Positions 54,381 to 64,000 of a DNA stretch of 64,000 nt are shown one piece after another. This stretch comes from Limonium bicolor. Lineage: Eukaryota > Streptophyta > Magnoliopsida > Caryophyllales > Plumbaginaceae. The notes below the pieces were generated by a model. It had not been told where the DNA came from, did no database searches, and saw only the letters and a list, made by a program, of their open reading frames with translations. The position numbers were made by a program, and so were the translations under genes. Positions within the stretch are counted from its first letter, which is position 1. Each line of letters begins with the position of its first letter. The stretch covers positions 473,979,375 to 474,043,374 of the forward strand of contig CM041776.1 of assembly GCA_023374045.1 (NCBI GenBank), given 5' to 3'.

Positions 54381-55083
54381 AGACTATTCCTATTATCAGT
54401 TGTGGGGCTAGAAGGATTGTGGGTAGCGGGACCACAATCAAAATTTTGGATCCTTGGCTCGTGGATAAACAAGGTGGTAAACCCTAGGACTAGAAGCTCC
54501 CACTCTAGCCAGAGAGCAAGGCCGAGTTTCATGGCTCATCAATGAAGAGGATTGCACATGGGAAAAGGGCAAGGTTAGGGATTGTTACAGAGGAAGATGC
54601 CTCATATATTTTGAAAATTGTTTTGTGTAATAACAAAGAGATTCTTCGTGGGGGGTACAAATAATGGCTGATTCACCGTTAAAATCAGCCTGTTATATGG
54701 CCAGATTTCTTGCTCATAAGGCTCCGCCTTCTTCTTTTGGGAAGAACCAGCTCGGTCAAGCTATGAAGTTTATCCGCAAACGTTCTCTTCCACCTAGAGT
54801 TAAGATTTTTGCTTCGAAGCTCTTCTAGGGAAGTATCCCTTGTGGGGAACTCCTTGCGTACAAATGTGGGAAGGTTTCTCAGGATAAGTGTACCTTTTGC
54901 AGTGGTTAAGACAATATGACTCATATATTTATCAATTTCCATGTGGTCAAGAAATGGCAGGATTTAGACAATCTCCAATGCCCGAAGCAAGTTACCACGG
55001 ATGTAGCCTTTGCCGACTAGCTTAATTTTGTCTGTCTAGAATGGGGCCAGATGGATAAGGAGCAAATGGTTAGCCTCTTTATG
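54381..55083 (+). pseudogene. LINE C-terminal zf-RVT relic (LINE-G)
   Basis: In broken frames: GSGTTIKILDPWL (54422-54460), then SAYYMARFLAHKAPPSSF, RVKIFASKLF followed by TAG for Trp, and a Cys-rich CGKVSQDKCTFCSG...THIFINFHV. This is the reverse-transcriptase-associated zinc-binding domain of a plant LINE of a different subfamily from LINE-B and LINE-C. Stops at 54826-54828 and 54907-54909 are again TAG or TAA in place of Trp-like codons. It is cut off by LTR-B at 55084. Confidence 0.8.
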
Positions 55084-55494
55084 TGAAATACCCCGAACTT
55101 AAAAATAGTGATTAATTAGGCTAATGAAGATTTTAAAAGCTTAATTATGCATAAATAAATATGTTGGAACGATTCCCGAAGAAAACGGATCCATAAAATG
55201 GGTTTAAAACACAAACAAGCCTTAAAGGACGTTCGAGGAAACCAGGAAAACGTGACTTTAAGTGGGTTTAATAGACTCGTAAAAATTATAGTTAATCAAA
55301 TATCTATAATCAAACATAAGTGAAGGTCTAGAGCCATTAAAATTAATTAAACGAGAAAATTCTGGAAAACAGGCTCCGGTTAGTAGATAGTGTAAACACG
55401 GGAACTTATTGGGTGTTCAGTGTAATAAAACCAAAATACCCCTCTTCCTTTTGTAAATAAAAAACTGTCATTCCCCCTTTTGTGTGTGTGATAC
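55084..55494 (+). mobile_element. LTR-B, 5' end fragment (TGAAATACCCC family)
   Basis: Starts TGAAATACCCCGAACTT and aligns along its length with the start of LTR-A (for example GAAGAAAACGGATCCATAAAA and GAAAACGTGACTTTAAGTGG in both). It breaks off at 55494 where a minus-strand relative begins. It ends in a TG microsatellite (55481-55490). Confidence 0.85.
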
Positions 55495-56064
55495 TGTAAC
55501 ACCCCTACTAAACCTGCTCCTAAAAACAATATAATCACAGCGGTAAAATAAAAGACTGTCGCTCTATTGGTGTCACTGTTATCATTCGCCCATACGGGTG
55601 ATAACTGTTACCTGATAATCAACATACGAAACGTATTCCCGCAGTGACCACAAGAGATAGATAGTAGTGCTAAAACAATCTTAAAACAAATCCAACATCA
55701 ACCATTATTACAAACCGTACTCGTGAGCAACTAATCCAAAATCATACACCTCGGTTTACAAAACCCGAGTCCATTAACAACTGTAGTCTCATACCGTACC
55801 AAGTCTAAACAAGAACAAACAACAACCGTCGCGCCCCGCGTCGACCCTCTAGCTAATCACCTGCAATAAATATGGTTTGTGGTATGGAATCAGCCCCTGC
55901 TGAGTATGTTATCACATGCCCCGTCATGCCCCCTCGGACCCCTCAATTAATTGGTCGAGAGCATGGGGTTCATTACATGCGATACCAATTTAATATTAAA
56001 CTGTAAAACAATTAACAGTAATATCCACACAAATTCACAACCATCAATACACATAATATCTTTT
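55495..56064 (-). mobile_element. LTR-C, 3' end fragment, minus strand
   Basis: Begins on the plus strand with TGTAACACCCCTACTAAACC, the reverse complement of a GGGGTGTTACA end. It contains CTCAATTAATTGGTCGAGAG and ATGGGGTTCATTACATGC, which match the reverse complement of LTR-A near 18600-18650. It stops at 56064 where LTR-D begins, so LTR-D is probably inserted in it. Confidence 0.75.
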
Positions 56065-59000
56065 TGTAACACCCCAACTACCACCGTACACAAAACATCA
56101 AACTGCAGCAGAAAATTCAACTCATCACATTACCTATTTCAATGGTGTTACACGCCGTTAACCACCCACGTGGCTAACAAGGCTAATACATGTACTTTGT
56201 ATCGGTCTGATGGACTAGATTCCCGAGCAACTACACGTTACATTTGCTTCCTTTAACAACAACCCATATACTTTATACATTCCAACCGTACCGAGTATTT
56301 ACATACTAATGCCGATAACAATTTCAGTCTTACTACGCCTACAATGCTTACGCCATTTAAATGGCTACCCATGTATAAACATCTACCCCGTCCTACTCTC
56401 GAACGGCTTCCAGCTCCTTGTACCTGAAATAGAAAAGGAGAGAAAGGGTGGCCCCCAAGGGGCTCAGCACCTTTGCTGGTATGGTAATCCCGCAGCCCAC
56501 ATGCTACCGGGCCACGCACAACTAATTGTCGTCTTAGCATGCGATTGATTATATTTAAATCATGCATGCAACTGTAAACACACAACACAAACATTTCGCC
56601 TCAATGGGCTCAAACAAACGGATAATACATCCTTACTTGATGAGTCACTCATGGTATTCATTATCCCTAGAGTGTTCCTCCTCTAACGGAGCTACTTCCT
56701 TAATAGACGTCACTTACCCTTAAATCGGGTTATCCTTAAACGCCTCTTGTCACAAACTGGGATTCAGTTCCATGATCCACACACTCCATATCTTACAACA
56801 TATCACATTCCTCACATAACAAAACATAACAACACTTTTCTCGTTTCGACGTACACATGATAACATCGCATTCATTTTAAACATCTAACGTATACATATC
56901 ATAGCATAGCAAGGGAAATTGCCTAGCACAATAACAACACAAAAACACCATAAGATCGGTTCACACAAGGAACCTTCCACCATAGTTAGTATACATAGTG
57001 AGCCTAGAGATTATTACCAATCTCATGCTAAGCTCGTTACCAACCTCGTTACCGTCCAATTGTATCGAACGGTTAACTTAAACCCAAGGCGTGTCGGATA
57101 TAGTAATCCCAAGCACGCCGAAATAACATTTGTATGCCCTTGTGGCCCGACGTGAGTCAGTAAACTAGCTTTGGATAAGCTAAGGGAAGATTGAAACCAA
57201 ATTGGAATACAACCTATACATACACCAAGAGAGCCGAACCGGATATGACATCGACTCCCATCCTCACACGCGTGGCCGGAACATGACCGGACTCCTCACC
57301 CCCCGTTAGTACATATATACTTATAAATAAGTAGTTAGAGTTCCACTATGGAACTTATCACATCCACACACCATACGGTATCATAACCGAGTTAAGCACA
57401 CCAGGGAGGTTCACACACTTGCATACAACAACAATATCCAACTAACTCACACATAGTCGTGGTTAGAACGTTCCCAAGGTTTGGGTCGTTAACTCCGAAT
57501 ACCGATCTCTCATGTGTCCCTGGTTCTGGTTAGCTAAGGTTTAACACTTATTTGAGGTTAAACGGTATCGGAGATCAAAAGCGCCACATAAATGAATTAC
57601 TATAAACTCATTACATGTTTTTATCTTACAAGGTGGCAACACTCAGAAAACACATTGGCATACAAGCCGGTGTAAACCGGTAGGACACAGGTTGCAAGAA
57701 AATCATACCTGTCACCGGAGTCCACTTTACCACGTCGACTTATGTTCCTCGAGCAATTCTCAAACAGCTGATAACATTACATATACTTTTATTAACATCG
57801 GGGTTGCATGATTATTTAATGTCTAATGCTTATAATTTTTCCCCGTTAGTTTAGTTACATAACTTCACTCTTTAACTTGTTTTACTTTCACATTTTATTA
57901 CAACTTTTCACCCACTTAATTGTCATTAAAACTCACCTAACATGTCCTTAACAACCTTATAATATCATTAACCATCAATCCCCATCATTACACACCATTT
58001 CCATACCTTAAACAAAGTTTTTGGTCCATACAGTGGCCCGTCCGAACTTGTGTCCGAACCTCCAAGTTCGGACGTGAGTCGAGAATCTCTAAATGCGGGA
58101 ATCCATGCGTCCGAACATGTGTCCGGACTTCCCAAGTTCGGACACAGTTCGAGTGTGCAAGATGCTTACCCAACAGAGCCTGTCCGAACTTCCATGTCCG
58201 GACGGAAGTTCGGACAAGGCAAAATGCTCAATTTCCAAGCCTTTAAACACTTAGCCAAATTCCTCCAAAGCCTCCAACACTTATAGTATCTACTCCCTAG
58301 GTTCCTAAGTGATGTTTCATGCCTATTCTTACCATTATACCAAGACATATCTTCCACACAAACATCATCATCCAAACATCCTTTCTTACAAATAAAAACT
58401 CCTTATGTCATTCTTACGATTCCTTTTTCCAAGCTTACACTTTCTCCTCAATTTACCAAAGTTTGCCTAAGTCTTTACCTATGTCCAAAATGACTTTGGT
58501 ACATACTAAAACCTCAAGATCATGCCTAAGTCCTTATTACACTCTAGAACACTTCCTAGTTCACCAAAATTCCTTTAAAACACTTTGAACTTCTTATACA
58601 TTTTCCTAAATTTTGACATGGGTTCTTCTAGAACATTACTTGACCAAAACACATTGTTTTCTCCATTAATCACACAAGAACACCTAAAATCCATCAAGAA
58701 CTTTCTCACACACATAACTTCACCAAGTTTACACTACATCACAATAGTGCATAAACTTAATTGCTTGGCACTTAGGCCCTTAAATAACATGGCTCTTAGG
58801 CCCTTAAATTGCATAAACCTTAAAGACTGAATCTCCACAATATATAAGCCTTTGACCTGTAAATACACACAACAAGACATATGTCCTTTACTAGTCTCCT
58901 TAAGAACATTTTCCTAAGTCATGTACCATTAGCTCTTTAGGTAGTTTTAGCAAGCATTATAAGCTCATTTCTACTAAGGCATTAAACCACATTGAGATAG

Positions 59001-59784
59001 CATATTTACCTCCTCTTTCCACCCAAACTTCTTTCTTGTTTCCTTACAAAAACCGGTAAGGTATTTGATTCCTTGTCAACTACTACACAATATACAAACA
59101 TTGAAATGAATATACAAGCTTTAAGCTTCATCTCATTGTAAACCCTAGGTTTACATTGTTTCAAAAACATTAATGTAGTTGTTTTACCTTGATCTTTGAA
59201 GAGAGTTGGAATATCTATGAAGAGGGGACTCCACCTAGTCCATGAAAGATTCAAATGGAGCTAGAACAAGGCAATATAAGAGCACCATTAATGGTGAATT
59301 TTCGGACACCAACAAACATGGAGGGAACTTGATTTTTCTTGAGTTTCCTTACCTTGAAGCAAAGGAGAACAAGAATATGTGAAAAGATGAGCTCAAGCTC
59401 CTTCAATGGTGAATCTCCATGGCACCAAAATTGAGTTCTTGAAAATTTAAAAAGAGAGAAGTGTAGAGCTTGACCTAACTAAGATAAATATGGTCTTGGA
59501 ATTTGATTTGGCCAAGGGAGCTAGAAGATACAAGTGGTCAAAGCTTGAAGATGGTATATGTGCTGTAGCACCACCGAGAGGAGCATGGAGGGAGGTTGGA
59601 GATGTTGGAAGTGAAGGGAAATGAGAGAATGAAGATAAAACTTGCTTTTGGAGATATTTAAGCTAAAAGCAAATAGTACTTTTGCTTTGCCATTACTTAA
59701 CTTATTTACTTGCTCCAAATGTGGTGAGTCACAATGAAAAACCGGCCCCCTTATCCCACCTAGGGGTATAATAGTCTTTGTTTG
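56065..59784 (-). mobile_element. LTR-D, minus strand, interrupted by LTR-E
   Basis: Plus-strand start TGTAACACCCCAACTACC is the LTR's 3' end. It carries GTTAACCACCCACGTGGC, as LTR-A does near its end, the palindrome region CCCCCAAGGGGC (56452-56463), a hairpin array (58040-58215) and a leader-like zone. It aligns in inverted orientation with LTR-E over most of its length. Its 5' end, expected as GGGGTATTTCA on the plus strand, is missing because LTR-E begins at 59785. No pol sequence. Confidence 0.82.
58040..58215. repeat. Hairpin array in LTR-D
   Basis: Three units at 58040-58073, 58109-58143 and 58182-58215 (steps 69 and 73). Unit 1 has 11-bp arms GTCCGAACTTG/CAAGTTCGGAC around 12 bases. 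The loops of units also contain GTCCGAAC or GTCCGGAC. The arm differs from those of LTR-A and LTR-E although the LTRs are related. Confidence 0.93.
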
Positions 59785-62700
59785 TGAAATACCCCAAACC
59801 TTGATATGTGGTTTAAATATCAAATTATGTTATAAAGGCTAAAAGTGCCTTAGAACTCAGTGAACAATTGAACATAGTAAAGTGCAATAAAGCACTAAGA
59901 CACAGTTTGAGCAAAAACATGCTCTAAGCTATGAGTGAACTTGGTTAGGACCCAAAGAGCCTACCAAACTTGATAACATTCAATTATGATTTTAATAAGG
60001 CTAAATAAGTCCTTAGGAAACTTTGGTAGACAATGAAACCCAAACAAAACACAAGGTAATACCTTAAAGTCAATAAGAGCAAAAATGTGCTCTAGCTTGG
60101 GATAAATTTGTATAAAGACCTAATGGTCTATATATCTTATAAATATGTTATGAACATATTAAATCAATTACAAGAAAACCAAGCTTGAAAACAAGTTAAA
60201 ACACAAAATGTGCTTTAAGGAGTCTTAAAGCCGTTTTGAAAAATTGTCTTGTAAATGAGTTTTGAATGGCTAAATGACCATCATTACTCTTTAATTACAT
60301 GTTAATACTATATAGTATCACATTTTGGGTGGCCATATTGTGGGAATCAAAATTTCACTTCTATGTGCCTTGTATTTGAATATAATTTCTACAAACTAGT
60401 TTGTAACATATAATGTTATAAGTGATTAGTTAAGTTGGTCACAAAGACCAAAACACCCTCCTAGGCATAATGGTGGCCGGTTTTGTAGAGAGGATCACCA
60501 AGTATGTTAACTTGTTAAGTAAATAAATGTGACTCATAGTTACTATTTGCTTAAGACTTAAATTCTTAAAGCAATTCTATCTTCACTTCCTTCCTCCTTC
60601 ATTTCACACGTTCCACACTCTCTTCTTCCTCTCTTCTTCTTGTTCTCTCTCGGTGGTACATGATACAACCATGGAAGTCCATCTTTGACCATATGTAAAA
60701 CCTAGCTCACTTAACAAATCAAAAACAAACACCACCATTCTCTTAGTTAAGCCAAGCTCTACAATCTTGTCTCTTCAAAGCTTCAAAACCTCCATTTCGG
60801 TGCCAAGAGAAACCACCATTGAAGGAGTTTGAGCTCACCTTTTCACATATTCTTGTTCTCCTTTGCTTCAAGGTAAGGAAACTCAAAGAAAAATGACATT
60901 TCCTTCATGTTTTGTCATGTCCGAAATCCTCTTAATGGATCATTATATTGCCTTGTTCTAGCTTCATTCCAAGCTTTCATTGGACTAGGAGGAGTCTCTC
61001 TTGATATATATTCAAGCTCTCTTTCCATTCCAAGGTAAAACGATCATGTTAATACCTTAAGATATATATGTAACTAGGGTTTACAATGAGATAAGCTAAA
61101 GCTTATATCTCATTTTAATGTTGGTATATTGTTTAGTTGTTTTGGCAAGGAACCAAATGCCCTACTACCGGTTTCTACAAGGAAACAAGAAAGAAATTTG
61201 TGAGGAAAAAGAGGTAAACAAAAAACTATCTCAATGTAGTTTAAATGCCTTAGGAAAAATGAGCTTGATTTGCTTGATAAAATACCTAAGGAGCCAATGG
61301 TGAGTGACCTAGTAAGTGTTCTCAAGGAGACTAGTAAAAGAACATATGTTTTGGTGATGTATTTGCAGGTCAAAGGCATTAAATGTGGGAAATTCAGTGT
61401 TTAAGGTTATGCAATTTAAGGGCCTAAGAGCCATGTTATTTAAGGGCCTAAGTGCCAAGCAATTTAAGTTATGCACTATATGTGATGTAGTGCTTAATGT
61501 GTGAAGTTTGTGTATAAAGTGTGTTTGATGGATTTTAGGTGTTCTTGCATGAAATAGGTAAAAACCTAAGTGTTTGGATGTGAGTAAATACAGAGAAGCT
61601 ATGGCCAAATTTGGAGAAATGTGTGAGAAGTTCTAAGTGTTTTTTAAGGAATTTTTGGTGAACTAGGAAGTGTTAAGGTGAATGAATGTTTACTTGAGAA
61701 AAAACATGTGTTAAGGTGATTTAGAGCGATGTAAGGATTTAGGTGTTGTCTTTGAAGTTTCTAGGAATTCAATGTGTGTTTGGTGAATGTATTAAAGTCT
61801 TGGAGGAGTTGTTAAAGGTTTAGGTATGTTGGTGTTCAAGGAATAAGTGATGTTTAGGTATGATGTTAACAAAGGAGATTTAATTAGTAGAAAAGAAGTT
61901 GAGGGATGATGATAAGGTGTAGAGGATACACCTTGGTATTTGGTATTATAGGTGAAATGCCACCTAAATCATAAGGAGAAAACATTGTAGTGTTAGGAAT
62001 TTTGTGAGTATAAGTAAAGGTTTAAGGAATTAGGAAAACTAATTTTGTGAGTGTTTAGAATATATTAAGGGTGTGTTTGAAGTGCCAAATGATGTTTTAG
62101 AACACATTAAGAGCCTTAGAGAAGTTTGGTGAAGATTTGACAAAGTTTGGGTAGTTTAGGAGCGACCGACCAGGGGCCGACCCAGTTTGTGTCGGTCGAG
62201 CCTCTGTAAAATGTTAAGAATATGTTCGGTAATGGACCGACCCAGAAGGTGGGTCGGACATGGGTCGGTCGGTCAGTTTCAAAGGGTGGAAAATGTTCGC
62301 ACATGGACCGACCCAGATGGTGGGTCGGACGTGGGTCGGACGGGCATGTTAATAAGGAAGTAAAAAGGGTCTGTAATGGACCGACCCCAGATGTGGGTCG
62401 GTCGGGGGTCGGTCGGACCAAGATGTTGCTTCGGTTTGCCTGCTCTCGCTGCTGGTGCTGTGGTGGTCCTGCATGTTCATCCGGCTGTTCCGGCCATGTT
62501 ATGAGTTTTAATACCTCCGTGGGTGCAGGTTGTACTTAATGTGACGTCAACAGTTACATGTATTTATTTAACCAAGTTAACGGGGGAAAAGTATAAGCGT
62601 TAGACTTAAACACACATGTTACCCCCCAATGTTAATAAAACCCATGTGATGTTACAGTGGTTCGAGAATTACTCGAGGAACATAAATGGACAGGATAGTG

Positions 62701-64000
62701 GACTCCGGTGACAGGTATGGTTTTCTTGCAACCTGTGTCCTAACGGATTACACCGGCTTGTATGCCAATGTGTTTTTCTGTATGTTTGCCACGTTTATAT
62801 AAACCATGAACGAGTTTACAGTCATTATTGTTATTGTATGTTTTACGTGCCGATACCGGTAACCTCTAATCCTTGCGCTTGAGAGGGCTAGTTAACCACT
62901 ATTAGGTAAAGTAAGAGAACGGTATCCGGTATAACGTTTCCGACCTAAGGAACGTTCTAACCACGGCTATGCGTGAGTTGGCTAGTGATTTTGTGGTGGA
63001 TGTTGGTATGTGAATGTATGACTCTCTTTTCCCTTGTGTATGTCTGACTAGACTTAACTCAATGTTTGTGATTGTTTAATAAAGTTCAAAGATGAACTTC
63101 TAATAAGTGCTAACGGGGGGAATGAGGAGTCCGGTCTGTTCCGGCCACGCGTGTGAGTATGGGGGTCGTTGTCATAGCAGGTTCGATCCTCTCTGTATGT
63201 ATTGGTTGTTTTCCAATTTGGTTCCCAACCTACCCTTTAGCTTAACCAAGGCTATTACTGACTCACGTCGGGCCACAGGGCATACTATTGTTTTTGTTTC
63301 GGTGTGCTTGGATCACTATATCCGGACACCTTGTGTTAAGTTAACCGTTCATTAACGAAACGGTAACGAGTTATGTAACGAGCTTATCATGAGACTGGCA
63401 ACAATCTCTAGGCTCACCAGTATGTTGGTGATGTTTGGGTCGGTTCCTAAGAGAATCATTCCCGTTGTGTTATGTGTTTTTTTGTGATGCAATATTTATT
63501 GCGGTGTTATGTTGTGCACATGGAAACGTGCAAAGTGTTGCTAAGTGTTGTTACGTAGTGTATGTTAATGTTGTAAAATGTGAAGTGTGTGGATCATGGA
63601 AATGATTCCAAGTTGTGATAAGAGGCATTTGAGGATAACCCGATTTAAGGGTATGTGTCGTCTATTAAGGAAGTAGCTCCGTTGGGGAGAAACACTAGGC
63701 ATGATGAATACCATGGGTGACTTGTTAAGTAGGATGTATTATCCGATTGTTGAGCCCATTGAGGCGAAATGTTTAATGTTGTGTGTTGTTGTTACATGTA
63801 TGATTTAATATAATCAACTGCATGCTAAGACGACAATTAGTTGTGCGTGGCCCGGTAGCATATGGGCTGCGGGATTACCATACCAGCAAAGGTGCTGAGC
63901 CCCTTGGGGCCACCCCTTTCTCTTCTTCTCCTATTTCAGGTACGAAGTGCTGGAAGCCGTTCAGAGTAGGACGGGTAGTCATTGTACGTGGGTAAACAAT
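59785..64000 (+). mobile_element. LTR-E, plus strand, runs off the window
   Basis: Starts TGAAATACCCCAAACC. It includes a TCTTCTTCCTCTC-rich leader-like stretch (60580-60660), an array of four hairpins (62164-62414) and the conserved block GGTGCTGAGCCCCTTGGGG...CAGGTACGAAG (63890-63945). It is still running at 64000, so longer than 4.2 kb. Head-to-head with LTR-D, it forms a giant imperfect palindrome centred near 59785. Confidence 0.85.
62164..62414. repeat. 72-bp-period hairpin array in LTR-E
   Basis: Four units start at 62164, 62235, 62306 and 62379 (steps 71, 71, 73). Unit 2 has perfect 10-bp arms GACCGACCCA/TGGGTCGGTC with an extra GGGTCGGAC in the loop. Spacers are AT-rich and end in AATGG or CATGG before a unit. 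It lies about 2.4 kb into the LTR, comparable with LTR-A. Confidence 0.93.

Noticed and set aside
1..64000. tRNA, rRNA or organellar DNA
   Set aside because: No cloverleaf with A and B boxes, rRNA core or plastid gene was recognised by eye; a tRNAscan or BLAST run could still find a short one.

Overview
This is repeat-dense nuclear DNA of a flowering plant, most likely a eudicot. The signs are Athila-type and other Ty3/gypsy elements, a Copia element, CACTA elements, Stowaway-like MITEs, CIN4-like LINEs and one CYP82-type cytochrome P450 gene with the usual single intron. Nothing looks prokaryotic or organellar, and I see no intact host gene. The one host gene is a dead CYP82. Its exon 2 is at 11018-11656 and its exon 1 at 31953-32946, with the last 22 codable bases of exon 1 at 27243-27264, all on the minus strand.

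Layout. 1-7234 is the 3' part of an Athila element (integrase end, a hairpin array, a 'plant transposon protein' ORF, 3' LTR with a MITE inside). 7235-10900 holds two CACTA elements, one ending inside a Ulp1-type protease gene carried by the other. 11018-32946 is the CYP82 pseudogene. Its 15.6 kb intron contains an old minus-strand LINE, a decayed plus-strand LINE split by a 4.2 kb solo LTR, and a nearly full-length LINE. A Copia element (27270-31952, target duplication GTATC) sits in exon 1. 33264-34478 is a fold-back element just 5' of the P450. 34560-53760 is a related fold-back element split by a LINE. That LINE is split by a 13.3 kb TG...CA insertion (duplication CCCTC), which is itself split by a 7.5 kb Athila derivative (duplication ACGGG) holding a single intact ORF. 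53791-55083 has a second MITE and a LINE tail. 55084-64000 is a stack of large LTRs of one family (TGAAATACCCC...GGGGTGTTACA), two of them head to head in inverted orientation.

The most unusual signal is a recurring non-coding module. GC-rich imperfect palindromes of 34-36 bp begin (G)GTCCG or GACCG and end CGGAC(C) or CGGTC. In five arrays they repeat at a period of about 72 bp. They occur in at least five retroelement copies from two LTR lineages. The stem sequence differs between elements but the geometry (often 12-12-12 bases) and internal complementarity are kept. In both Athila elements the array is present twice, once in the LTR 180-250 bp upstream of the TATA box and once upstream of the plant-transposon-protein ORF. 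I read it as a fast-changing regulatory or chromatin module; its function is unknown.

Most coding relics carry stop codons explained by C-to-T changes (CAA or CAG to TAA or TAG, CGA to TGA, TGG to TGA or TAG), as expected of heavily methylated transposon DNA. Everything was read by eye, without database searches, so lineage names are inferences from motifs.
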